A stretch of DNA of 64,000 nt from contig NZ_AP022565.1 of assembly GCF_010727325.1 (NCBI RefSeq), forward strand, positions 3,224,001-3,288,000, given 5' to 3'. The translations under genes were made by a program, and so were the position numbers. The notes under the pieces were generated by a model, which worked only from the letters and a program-made list of their open reading frames with translations, did no database searches and was not told where the DNA came from. Shown here piece by piece: positions 7,278 through 14,864 of the stretch; position 1 is the stretch's first letter; each line of letters opens with the position of its first letter. The stretch comes from Mycolicibacterium alvei. Lineage in GTDB: Bacteria > Actinomycetota > Actinomycetes > Mycobacteriales > Mycobacteriaceae.

Positions 7278-8978
7278 CTATTCGATGTCCCGCAGCTCAC
7301 GCTTGAGGATCTTGCCGGTCGGGTTGCGCGGCAGCTCGTCGAGGAACACCACCTCACGCGGCACCTTGTACCGCGCCAGATGCTCTTTGACGTAGGTCTT
7401 GATGGCGTCCTCGTCGATCGTGGCGCCCTCGGCCTTCACCACGAACGCTTTCAGCCGGGCACCCCATTCCTTGTCCTCGACACCGAGTGCGGTGGCCTCG
7501 ATGACGTCGGGATGCCCGCTGATCAGATCCTCGACCTCGGCCGGGAACACGTTCTCCCCGCCGGAGACGATCATCTCGTCGTCGCGGCCGCTGACGTAGA
7601 GCAGACCGTGCTCGTCGAAGTACCCGACGTCGCCCGACGACATCATGCCGTCGATGATCTCCTTGCCGCCACCACCGGTATATCCCTTGAACGGGAAGGT
7701 GTTTCGCACGAAGATCCGGCCGACCTGGCCCGCCGGAAGCTCCTTGCCGTTGTCGTCGATGATCTTGACGGTGATCCCTTTGACCACCGGCCCGACCGTC
7801 GACGGATTGATCGACAGGTCCTTGGGACGCGCGATGCTCGCGAAGGCGATCTCGGTCGATCCGTAGAGGTTGTAGATGACCGGCCCGAGTTCTTTGAGGG
7901 CGCGGGAAGCCAATTCCGCACCGAGCTGCGATCCGGAGACGAACACGATCCGCAACGTCGACAGGTTGGGTTTGGGCTGCATCTGATCGAGATGGTCGAG
8001 CATCCGCGAGAGCATCACGGGCACCACCACCATCCCGGTGACTCCGTGCTTCTCGACGTCTTCGAAGACGGTGGCCGGCTTGAACCGGCGACGGAGCACA
8101 AGCGTGGAGCCCAGCATCATCGCGAGGGTGGCGTGCAGGAACCCGAGCGCGTGGAACATCGGCGCGGGCAGTGAGGTCACCTCGCCGGCTTTGAACGGGA
8201 CATGCGACAGCACTCCCCCGATCGGGGCCAACGACGGCGGGGCGGCCCGGTTGGCACCCTTGGGAGTGCCGGTGGTGCCGCTGGTCAGGATGATGATCGA
8301 CGGATGTTTGGTGGCCTTGGGCGCGGGCCGGCCATTGCTACGCGCGATGACGTCGGCCAGCGTCTCATCGGTGCTGCCGGACGGCTTGTCGCCTCGGGCG
8401 GAGCCCGAAGATTCAGCACTGTCCGGGTTGACCCCCAGCGCGCGGAGCTTCCCCAGCGCCGGTTCGGCTTGTGCCACCGCAGCCGTGTACTCGTCGTCGT
8501 AGATGATCACCTTCGCGCCCTCGCGCTCGCAGACCTCCTTGATCTGTGGACCCGAGAACTCGGAGTTGAGCAGGATGATCCGGGCTCCGACGCGGGCCGC
8601 GCCGTATTCGGCGATCAGGAACCAACGGTGGTTGCGGGCCAGGATGGCCACGCCGTCGCCGCCCCGTACGCCCATCGTGAGCAGTTCGTTGGCTACCGCA
8701 TGCGCTGCGGCGTCGAGCTCACCGAACGTCAACTCGCCCTCGTCGTCGATCACCGCGACGCGGTCGGGATGCCGACGGGCGTTGAGCGCAGGGATCATCC
8801 CGATCTCGCCCCAGATCCGGATGTCGTTCAGCATGGCCGCGATATGGTGCGGCGGTTCCAGCCGTAACGCGCCCGCCTCCAACATCTTGCGCGCATAGTG
8901 CAATTCGGCCACGCCCCGCTCTGCGTACTGTTTGGCCTTCGCGGTGAGGTTCGCCGGCAGATCAGACAAACTTGGCAT
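7278..8978 (-). CDS. fadD2: Fatty acyl-CoA/acyl-AMP ligase FadD2
   Basis: ATP-dependent acyl-activating enzyme of the ANL superfamily, 566 residues. The phosphate-binding loop is IIILTSGTTGTPKGANRA. YNLYGSTEIAFASIA is the A5 motif, SSGDVGYFDEHGLLYVSGRD contains the A7/A8 hinge, and PRNPTGKILKRELRD holds the C-terminal catalytic lysine (A10). It activates a carboxylic acid to its acyl-CoA. Position beside fadE6 and divergent from the LigD-like polymerase matches M. tuberculosis fadD2 (Rv0270, 560 residues). The ATG at 8978 lies exactly 6 bases after a TATTGT -10 box, so the message is probably leaderless. The same frame stays open to 10331 on this strand, but that part is the antisense of the polymerase gene and is not coding. 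Confidence 0.9.
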   Translation of the reverse strand: MPSLSDLPANLTAKAKQYAERGVAELHYARKMLEAGALRLEPPHHIAAMLNDIRIWGEIGMIPALNARRHPDRVAVIDDEGELTFGELDAAAHAVANELLTMGVRGGDGVAILARNHRWFLIAEYGAARVGARIILLNSEFSGPQIKEVCEREGAKVIIYDDEYTAAVAQAEPALGKLRALGVNPDSAESSGSARGDKPSGSTDETLADVIARSNGRPAPKATKHPSIIILTSGTTGTPKGANRAAPPSLAPIGGVLSHVPFKAGEVTSLPAPMFHALGFLHATLAMMLGSTLVLRRRFKPATVFEDVEKHGVTGMVVVPVMLSRMLDHLDQMQPKPNLSTLRIVFVSGSQLGAELASRALKELGPVIYNLYGSTEIAFASIARPKDLSINPSTVGPVVKGITVKIIDDNGKELPAGQVGRIFVRNTFPFKGYTGGGGKEIIDGMMSSGDVGYFDEHGLLYVSGRDDEMIVSGGENVFPAEVEDLISGHPDVIEATALGVEDKEWGARLKAFVVKAEGATIDEDAIKTYVKEHLARYKVPREVVFLDELPRNPTGKILKRELRDIE

Positions 8979-9032
8979 GTCGCCACAATATGTGACATCT
9001 ATCGCACCAGGGGCGGTAACTAGCATGTGGTG
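8979..9032. promoter_or_regulatory. Back-to-back leaderless promoters with a Crp-like site
   Basis: On the minus strand TATTGT is followed by 6 bases and the fadD2 ATG. On the plus strand TAGCAT (9021-9026) is followed by 6 bases and the polymerase ATG at 9033. Between them lies TGTGACATCTATCGCA (8991-9006), which differs from the Crp pattern TGTGA-N6-TCACA at one position. The site abuts the fadD2 -10 box and overlaps where the polymerase -35 would be. Confidence 0.5.
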
Positions 9033-10274
9033 ATGGCCGGTGCACTGTCGCTGGAGATCGACGGCCTCGTGGTCGCCGTCAGCAACCCTGACAAGGTGGT
9101 TTTCCCTGACGCGCAGATCACCAAACTGGACCTGATCAACTACTACCGGTCCGTCGCTGATGGTGCCCTGCGCGGCGTGTACGGGCGTCCGATGATCCTC
9201 AAGCGGTTTGTGAAGGGCATCGCCACCGAAGCCATCTTCCAGAAGCGGGCGCCCGAGAAGAGGCCGGACTATGTGGACGTGGCCGAACTCAAGTACCGGT
9301 CGGGTACGTCGGCCAAGGAAGCGGTGCTGCGGGACACCGCGGGCCTGGCCTGGGCGGTGAACCTGGGGTGCGTCGACCTCAATCCGCACCCCGTGCGGGC
9401 CGACGATCTCGACCATCCCGACGAACTGCGGGTCGACCTGGACCCGATGCCCGGGGTCGGCTGGTCCCAGATCGTCGATGTCGCTCAGGTCGCCCGCGAG
9501 GTGCTCGAGGAGCACGGCCTGACCGCGTGGCCGAAGACCTCGGGCTCGCGCGGCATCCACATCTATTCGCGCATTCAGCCGCGCTGGCCGTTCACCAAGG
9601 TCCGGCTCGCCGCCGAGACAGTGGCCCGTGAGGTGGAGCGACGCGTTCCCGATCTCGCAACAGCGCGCTGGTGGAAGGAAGAACGAGGCGCCAGGGTCTT
9701 CGTCGACTTCAACCAGAACGCCAAGGACCGCACGGTGGCCTCGGCCTATTCCGTGCGCGCCACCCCCGATGCCCGGGTGTCCACCCCGCTGCGCTGGGAC
9801 GAGGTCGACGGGTGCCACCCCGATGTGTTCACGGTCGCCACCGTGCCCGACCGGTTCGCTGAGATCGGCGACCCGTGGGAGGGCATGGATCTCGCGGTCG
9901 GCGGGTTGGGTCCCCTGCTCACCCTCGCAGACGAGCTCGGCCCAGCGGAGAAAGCACCCAAGGGTGGCGGGCGAAGCGGTGACGGCAGGCGCGTTTCTTC
10001 GATGCCGCTGATCGAGATCGCCCGCACCAAGACCAAAGACGAGGCGACAACAGCGCTGGACGCGTGGCGCGAGCGCTATCCCGCGGTGGCCGGGTATTTG
10101 GAACCCGTCGATGTTCTGCTCGACGGGATGCGCGGCCCGAGTTCGATCTGGTACCGGGTGCGGATCAACCTGCAGCACGTACCCGAGGCCGAGCGGCCGC
10201 CGCAGGAAGAGCTGCTCGCCGACTACAACCCGTGGGAGCACTACCGCGGCGCACAGCGGCACCGGGATTCTTAG
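9033..10274 (+). CDS. Stand-alone LigD-type polymerase/primase (PolD2-like, Rv0269c-like)
   Basis: Archaeo-eukaryotic primase-fold polymerase related to the polymerase domain of the NHEJ ligase LigD but lacking ligase and nuclease domains; 413 residues. Metal-binding motif I is RVDLDPMPG (Asp-x-Asp), motif II is TSGSRGIHIYSRI and motif III lies in VFVDFNQNAKDRTVA. Such enzymes add ribonucleotides and fill short gaps in DNA repair. Context beside fadD2 matches M. tuberculosis Rv0269c and M. smegmatis PolD2. The ATG at 9033 fits a leaderless promoter; a GTG at 9027 is possible. The C-terminal extension ending in WYRVRINLQHVPEAERP is typical of the stand-alone form. Confidence 0.85.
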   Translation: MAGALSLEIDGLVVAVSNPDKVVFPDAQITKLDLINYYRSVADGALRGVYGRPMILKRFVKGIATEAIFQKRAPEKRPDYVDVAELKYRSGTSAKEAVLRDTAGLAWAVNLGCVDLNPHPVRADDLDHPDELRVDLDPMPGVGWSQIVDVAQVAREVLEEHGLTAWPKTSGSRGIHIYSRIQPRWPFTKVRLAAETVAREVERRVPDLATARWWKEERGARVFVDFNQNAKDRTVASAYSVRATPDARVSTPLRWDEVDGCHPDVFTVATVPDRFAEIGDPWEGMDLAVGGLGPLLTLADELGPAEKAPKGGGRSGDGRRVSSMPLIEIARTKTKDEATTALDAWRERYPAVAGYLEPVDVLLDGMRGPSSIWYRVRINLQHVPEAERPPQEELLADYNPWEHYRGAQRHRDS

Positions 10275-10282
10275 GAGTGCAC

Positions 10283-11017
10283 ATGCGAATCGCCCTGTTC
10301 GCGACCTGCCTGGCGGATGCGATGTTTCCACCCGCGGCGATCGCCACCGTGCAACTACTCGAGCGCCTCGGCCATCAGGTGATTTTCCCGCCCGGCCAAA
10401 CCTGTTGCGGCCAAATGCATATCAATACCGGTTATCTCAAGGAAGCCACCGCGCTGGTGCGCAACCACATCGAGTCCTTCGAATCCGCGAACTGCGATGC
10501 GGTGGTCGCACCGTCGGGCTCGTGTGTGGGGTCAGCCCGCCACCAGCATGCGATGGTGGCCCGTCGCGCCGGTGACGAGGATCTGGCCACCCGCGCCGAG
10601 CGACTGGCCGCCACCACCTACGAGCTGTCCGAGTTCCTGATCGACGTGCTCGGCGTCGACGACGTCGGCGCCTACTATCCACACCGCGTCACCTATCACC
10701 CGACGTGCCACTCACTGCGCATGCTCGGGGTGGGCGACAAACCACTGCGCCTGCTGCGCAACGTGCGGGGACTCACTCTCGTTGAGCTGCCGGAGGCCGA
10801 ATCCTGTTGCGGCTTCGGCGGAACCTTCGCGATCAAGAATGCCGACACCTCCGCGGCCATGCTGGCCGACAAGATGGCCCACATCGCAGACACCGACGCC
10901 GAGGTGTGCAGCGCCGGAGACTCCTCATGCCTCATGCACATCGGCGGCGGGCTGAGCCGGCTGCGTTCCGGCGTACGCACCGTGCACCTGGCCGAGATCC
11001 TGGCGGCGACCACATGA
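10283..11017 (+). CDS. lutA: Lactate utilization protein A (Fe-S oxidoreductase)
   Basis: Subunit of the LutABC complex that oxidises L-lactate to pyruvate in a flavin-independent way; 244 residues. It has two CCG domains: GQTCCGQMHINTGY with the earlier Cys in ATCLAD, and ESCCGFGGTFAIKN with YHPTCHSLR. AGGAG lies 5 bases before the ATG at 10283, and its stop overlaps the lutB start as ATGA. It begins only 8 bases after the polymerase gene, so some read-through from the repair gene is likely. No lutR-type regulator is nearby. Confidence 0.9.
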   Translation: MRIALFATCLADAMFPPAAIATVQLLERLGHQVIFPPGQTCCGQMHINTGYLKEATALVRNHIESFESANCDAVVAPSGSCVGSARHQHAMVARRAGDEDLATRAERLAATTYELSEFLIDVLGVDDVGAYYPHRVTYHPTCHSLRMLGVGDKPLRLLRNVRGLTLVELPEAESCCGFGGTFAIKNADTSAAMLADKMAHIADTDAEVCSAGDSSCLMHIGGGLSRLRSGVRTVHLAEILAATT

Positions 11018-12480
11018 CCACCTTCCTGGGTATCCCCGGCGTCGGCAATCTCCGTGGCGAGCAACCCTTCCCGAAAGCCGCCCGCACCGCGTTGGCCAAT
11101 TCCCAACTGCGCCGCAACATCGGCCACGCCACCCACACCATCCGCGCCAAACGGCTGGCCGCGGTGGCCGAATGCGACGACTGGGAACAGTTGCGTGCCG
11201 CGGGCAGCGCCCTCAAGCAGGACGTCATGGCTCGGTTGCCCGAGTTGCTCGAACAACTCGAGAACAACGTCACCCGTCGGGGCGGCGTGGTGCACTGGGC
11301 CCGCGACGGCGACGAGGCCAACCGCATCGTCGCCGACCTCATCCGCACCACGGGCTCCGACGAGGTGGTCAAGGTCAAGTCGATGGCCACCCAGGAGATC
11401 GGCCTCAACGAGTACCTGGAAGCTCAGGGCATCGCCGCGGTGGAAACCGACCTTGCCGAGCTGATCGTGCAGCTCGGCCATGACAAGCCCAGCCACATCC
11501 TGGTGCCCGCCATCCACCGCAACCGGGCCGAGATCCGCGAGATCTTCAACCGGGCGATGCCCGACGCGGGGGAGCTCACCGACGACCCACGGGTGCTGGC
11601 CATGGCGGCCCGGGCCCATCTGCGACGCAAGTTCCTCACCGCGAAGGTCGCGATCAGTGGGGCGAACTTCGGGGTCGCCGACACCGGCACGCTCGCGGTA
11701 GTGGAGTCCGAAGGCAACGGCCGGATGTGCCTGACGTTGCCGCAGACCCTGATCACCGTCATGGGCATCGAGAAGATCGTGCCGTCGTTCACCGATCTCG
11801 AGGTCTTCATGCAGTTGCTGCCGCGCTCGTCGACCGCGGAACGGATGAACCCGTACACCTCGATGTGGACCGGCGTGCACCCCGGCGACGGGCCGCAGGA
11901 ATTCCACCTGGTCCTGCTCGACAACGGTCGCACCCGGGTGCTGGCCGATGAGGTAGGCCGCGCGGCCCTGCACTGCATCCGGTGCAGCGCATGCCTGAAC
12001 GTGTGCCCGGTCTACGAGCGCACCGGCGGCCACGCCTACGGCTCGGTGTATCCGGGCCCGATCGGGGCGATCCTGAGCCCGCAGCTAACGGGGACCACGG
12101 GTCATCGCGATCCGAACGCCAGCCTGCCGTTCGCCTCGACGCTGTGCGGGGCGTGCTTCGACGCCTGCCCGGTGCGCATCGACATCCCGACGATCCTCGT
12201 CCACCTGCGCGCCAACCAGGTGGATTCCGAACGGGGCGGCCTTCCGTCCGGACAGGATCTGGCGATGAAGGCCGCGGGCTGGGCGATGGCCGGTGCGGGC
12301 CGGTTCGCACTGGCCGAGCAGGCCCTGGGCGCTGGTCGACTGATCGCCGGGCGCGATCACCGCATCTCGGCGCTGCCCTGGCCGGCCTCCAAGTGGACCG
12401 CCAGCCGTGACATTCCCGAGCCGCCCGCCGAGACGTTCCGGCAATGGTGGCACCGCACCCACGAGGGAGGCCGAGCGTGA
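11014..12480 (+). CDS. lutB: Lactate utilization protein B (4Fe-4S protein)
   Basis: Largest subunit of the LutABC lactate oxidation complex, 488 residues. The N-terminal LUD-type domain contains KVAISGANFGVADTGTLAVV. Two 4Fe-4S clusters are bound by CIRCSACLNVCPVY (about residues 320-333) and CGACFDACPV (about 376-385). The start overlaps lutA and the end overlaps lutC (GTGA), so the three subunits should be made in a fixed ratio. A longer upstream frame exists but the ATG at 11014 gives the normal start MTTFLGIP. Confidence 0.92.
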   Translation: MTTFLGIPGVGNLRGEQPFPKAARTALANSQLRRNIGHATHTIRAKRLAAVAECDDWEQLRAAGSALKQDVMARLPELLEQLENNVTRRGGVVHWARDGDEANRIVADLIRTTGSDEVVKVKSMATQEIGLNEYLEAQGIAAVETDLAELIVQLGHDKPSHILVPAIHRNRAEIREIFNRAMPDAGELTDDPRVLAMAARAHLRRKFLTAKVAISGANFGVADTGTLAVVESEGNGRMCLTLPQTLITVMGIEKIVPSFTDLEVFMQLLPRSSTAERMNPYTSMWTGVHPGDGPQEFHLVLLDNGRTRVLADEVGRAALHCIRCSACLNVCPVYERTGGHAYGSVYPGPIGAILSPQLTGTTGHRDPNASLPFASTLCGACFDACPVRIDIPTILVHLRANQVDSERGGLPSGQDLAMKAAGWAMAGAGRFALAEQALGAGRLIAGRDHRISALPWPASKWTASRDIPEPPAETFRQWWHRTHEGGRA

Positions 12481-13106
12481 CGTCCGAGGCGAGAGCCGCG
12501 GTGCTCGGCCGCATCCATGGCGCCCTGGCCGCAGCGCCGCCGCAGGCGGTCACGGTGCCCAGGGACTACCACCGTGACCAGCTGACCGGTGCCGGCAACG
12601 TCGAACGGTTCGCCGAGACGGTCGCCGAATACCGGGCGCGGGTCCATCGCATCAGAGCCGACGCGATCGCCTCCACCGTTCTCGAGTTGGTCGGGCCCGA
12701 TGCGACCGTGGTCATCCCGGCCGATCTGCCGTCCGAATGGGTGAGCGGGCTGACGACGGTCCGCGACACGCTCGCGCTGAGTGTCGAGCAACTCGATCGG
12801 GCCGATGCGGTGCTGACCGGTTGCGCGTTGGGTGTGGCTGCGACCGGGACGGTCGTCCTGGATGCGGGTCCGGGCCAGGGGCGGCGGGCGCTGACCCTGG
12901 TGCCCGACCATCACCTCTGCGTGGTCCGTGCGGACCAGATCGTCGACACCGTGCCGCAGGCATTCGCCGTGCTGACGCCGACGCGGCCGCTGACCTTCAT
13001 CTCCGGCCCCAGCGCCACCAGCGACATCGAACTGCAGCGGGTTGAGGGTGTCCACGGGCCCCGAACTCTGGACGTGCTGATCGTGGAGAACCCTACTGGC
13101 GGGTAG
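12477..13106 (+). CDS. lutC: Lactate utilization protein C (LUD domain)
   Basis: Third LutABC subunit, 209 residues, a single LUD domain. LTGCALGVAATGTVVLDAG matches the core seen in lutB (VADTGTLAVV), and RPLTFISGPSATSDIELQRV is the family's C-terminal signature (GPSxTxDIE). The GTG at 12477 is preceded by GGGAGG and overlaps the lutB stop. It is the last gene of the operon. Confidence 0.92.
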   Translation: MTSEARAAVLGRIHGALAAAPPQAVTVPRDYHRDQLTGAGNVERFAETVAEYRARVHRIRADAIASTVLELVGPDATVVIPADLPSEWVSGLTTVRDTLALSVEQLDRADAVLTGCALGVAATGTVVLDAGPGQGRRALTLVPDHHLCVVRADQIVDTVPQAFAVLTPTRPLTFISGPSATSDIELQRVEGVHGPRTLDVLIVENPTGG

Positions 13107-13234
13107 GACGCGAATGTTCTTAGCAAAGCATTAACGCTGGCTCCCCGCCGCCTTAAATTGCCCGCATAGCGTGGTCTTCAGGTTGACGCGACGGAGCTCA
13201 GCCAGGGCTCAGGAAAGACGGCGGGAGGCTGATC

Positions 13235-13684
13235 ATGACATTCACGAACAACACCCCGGCATTGGATCGACACTTTCGGTACGGGAACTCGGCAGTCATC
13301 TGCGATGGCGCATCGATGCGCGCGCAGTGCCGCCAACTGGCGACAGTGGTGACGGTCAAGGGAGATATCGACAGCACCAACATCGACCAGATCGCATCGT
13401 ATGTGAACAGGTTCATTCTTGCGGAGAAGCCGTTGGCACTCGATCTGAGTGGCGTGAACAGCTTTTCACCGCAGGCGATCTCGCTGTTCTACGACATCGA
13501 TGACCGGTGCGGCGCACTCGGTGTGGACTGGGCAGTAGTCGCCAGCCGACCGGTCGTCGCCGAGATCCGCCACCAACAGATGGGCGTGCCGCTCAGCTCG
13601 TCGGTACCCGAAGCCCTGCATCACTTCGCCGAAGGCAACACGGCACGTCGCCGGTTGCTGCCCCTGCTTGTCAAGAGCGCCTGA
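13235..13684 (+). CDS. STAS-domain protein without the usual phospho-serine
   Basis: Protein of 149 residues with a single STAS domain, the fold of anti-anti-sigma factors. VVTVKGDIDSTNIDQIASYV is the first strand and helix, and LALDLSGVNSFSPQAISLFY the central strand and helix. In classical partner-switch antagonists the segment after DLSGV reads F-x-D-S-S-G, with the first serine phosphorylated. Here it reads NSFSPQA, so that serine is Pro or Gln by alignment. It is therefore probably not switched by a standard anti-sigma kinase. GGGAGG lies before the ATG. A 21-codon ORF and a terminator follow. Partners are not visible in the window. Confidence 0.75.
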   Translation: MTFTNNTPALDRHFRYGNSAVICDGASMRAQCRQLATVVTVKGDIDSTNIDQIASYVNRFILAEKPLALDLSGVNSFSPQAISLFYDIDDRCGALGVDWAVVASRPVVAEIRHQQMGVPLSSSVPEALHHFAEGNTARRRLLPLLVKSA

Positions 13685-13700
13685 GAGAAAGGCCAACGCA

Positions 13701-13766
13701 ATGTTGATCGATGTCCGCTGGTTGACCCGCCTGCTTCGTCATCGCCACCGGGTGGTGCGCATCTAA
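13701..13766 (+). CDS. Arginine-rich 21-residue small ORF
   Basis: ATG at 13701 begins 16 bases after the STAS gene stop, with GAGAAAGG at 13685-13692 as a good ribosome site. The product has 21 residues: a short hydrophobic start (MLIDVRWL) and a basic second half with six arginines and two histidines, ending VVRI. A strong terminator follows 23 bases after the stop, so the ORF is the last element of the STAS transcript. It could be a true microprotein, a membrane-binding amphipathic peptide, or a leader-type ORF. I do not recognise a family. Confidence 0.5.
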   Translation: MLIDVRWLTRLLRHRHRVVRI

Positions 13767-13789
13767 ACCAACGCGCACCAAACAACTTT

Positions 13790-13830
13790 CGAGGTGGCTG
13801 CCGGACCTGGTCCGGCAGCCACCTCGTTTT
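13790..13830 (+). terminator. Intrinsic terminator after the STAS unit
   Basis: Sixteen-base arms (13790-13805 and 13811-13826) are exact reverse complements around the loop CCTGG, followed by TTTT. This is one of the strongest terminators in the window and marks the end of the STAS plus small-ORF transcript. Confidence 0.9.
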
Positions 13831-14007
13831 GTCGGGTCCATGCGCCCGGCACACGGCACCGCCGCGACCCTAAACACCAGCCATGCCAAGCCAAGCCACG
13901 TCCATGACGAACGAAGGATTCATCGCGCGCACCCCGTCCCAGCTGCTAAAGTTCGGCCCGCCGGGCGATGCAATCGGCACCTGCCCGCCTCGGGAAGGAG
14001 CCCTGCT

Positions 14008-14397
14008 GTGTCCCGCTCACTGACCACCGTGCGCTACGGAATGGTGCCCGCTTTCGCCGCCGGTGCCGTCGGGCTTGCCGTCGGTCTGTTCGGCCCCGTG
14101 ACAGCGACCGCCGAGCCGCCACCGCGCCCACCCAATTGCACGGCCGCCGACCTCGCCGGCATCGCCTCCGGGGTCGCCGCCGCCACATCCACGTATTTGT
14201 GGACCCATCCAGACGTGAACGATTTCTACACAAATCTGCACGGCCGCCCACAGGAAGAAGTGCCGGACGCCATTCGTGCCTACTTCGACGCCAACCCTCA
14301 GGCCCACGCCGACCTGGTGGGAATCCGTCAGCCGATGACCGATTTCCGCAGCCGCTGTGGGATCAAGCCACCCGATCAGCCCCTAGGACAACGATGA
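14008..14397 (+). CDS. Hemophore-related secreted protein (Rv0203-type)
   Basis: Exported protein of 129 residues in the mycobacterial heme-binding (hemophore-related) family. A signal peptide spans about residues 1-36. The mature domain NCTAADLAGIASGVAAATST, then YLWTHPDVNDFYT, then IRAYFDANPQAHADL shows the family pattern (C...YL..HP....T....YF..NP), with a second cysteine in FRSRCG to form a disulfide. Such proteins bind heme outside the membrane for uptake. The GTG at 14008 has GGAAGGAG 7 bases upstream; the frame upstream of it lacks a good start. The stop overlaps the next gene (ATGA). Confidence 0.85.
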   Translation: MSRSLTTVRYGMVPAFAAGAVGLAVGLFGPVTATAEPPPRPPNCTAADLAGIASGVAAATSTYLWTHPDVNDFYTNLHGRPQEEVPDAIRAYFDANPQAHADLVGIRQPMTDFRSRCGIKPPDQPLGQR

Positions 14398-14711
14398 ACA
14401 CCCCAACGCGTCGATCATCGTGGCTCCGCGCGGCCACGGTCCTGCTCTCCTTCACCGCCCTGCCCGGCGCCATCGTCCTGGCCGCCCCGGCCGGAACCGC
14501 CCACGCCGACGTGTGCGCCAGTGCCGGACGCCGGATCTCAGTCGGCGGGTGCGTGAACGTCGCCGACGCCGTAGCCCCGTACGTTCCGCCGCCGGCCTAC
14601 TACGCCCCGCTCCCGGAGGACGCGCCACCGCCGCCGCCCCCACCGGGTTCGAACGTGAGCGGCTGCATCGGCTACAACGGCCGGTGGGTCCACGCGGGCG
14701 GTTGCAACTAG
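14394..14711 (+). CDS. Small secreted proline-rich protein coupled to the hemophore gene
   Basis: Protein of 105 residues with a signal peptide (about 1-38, ending AGTAHAD). The mature region has four cysteines (DVCASAG, GGCVNV, SGCIGY, GGCN at the very end) and a Pro-rich centre with PYVPPPAYYAPLP and a run of seven prolines. The C-terminal GYNGRWVHAGGCN and the early GRRISVGGCV look like two related short motifs. It starts inside the hemophore stop, so the two are made together. Function unknown; a cell-wall partner of the hemophore is a reasonable guess. Confidence 0.75.
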   Translation: MNTPTRRSSWLRAATVLLSFTALPGAIVLAAPAGTAHADVCASAGRRISVGGCVNVADAVAPYVPPPAYYAPLPEDAPPPPPPPGSNVSGCIGYNGRWVHAGGCN

Positions 14712-14749
14712 CTCAGGCGATGACGCGTCGGCGTTTTCCACGCCGCCGT

Positions 14750-14814
14750 GCACCGATTTCTACCTAGAGGCTGCGGCCGCGGCCGATGAACAGCCGTGCG
14801 GTAGAAAGCGGCGC
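14750..14814. repeat. Dispersed inverted-repeat element, copy 1
   Basis: Fifteen-base arms 14750-14764 (GCACCGATTTCTACC) and 14800-14814 (GGTAGAAAGCGGCGC) match as reverse complements at 13 of 15 positions, with 35 bases between. The right arm is shared with the elements at 55242-55265 and 55936-55958. It lies between the secreted protein gene and the end of the CoA transferase gene. Confidence 0.6.
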
Positions 14815-14815
14815 C

Positions 14816-14851
14816 CAGTCAGGCCAGTCAGCCCAGTCAGCCCAGTCAGAC
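14816..14851. repeat. Four tandem copies of a 9-base unit
   Basis: The unit CAGTCAGCC occurs four times head to tail (14816, 14825, 14834, 14843), with the first and last copies differing at one position each. It directly follows the inverted-repeat element and precedes the CoA transferase stop. The array is likely to vary in copy number between strains. Confidence 0.85.
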
Positions 14852-14864
14852 CAAGACCCCGCGC

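Noticed and set aside
8979..10331. Long minus-strand open frame continuous with fadD2
   Set aside because: It is the exact antisense of the LigD-like polymerase gene; the translated sequence has no domain sense and a good fadD2 start with a -10 box exists at 8978.
13107..13234. Possible SigF-type promoter before the STAS gene
   Set aside because: No pair matching GGTTT and GGGTA with the right spacing could be found.
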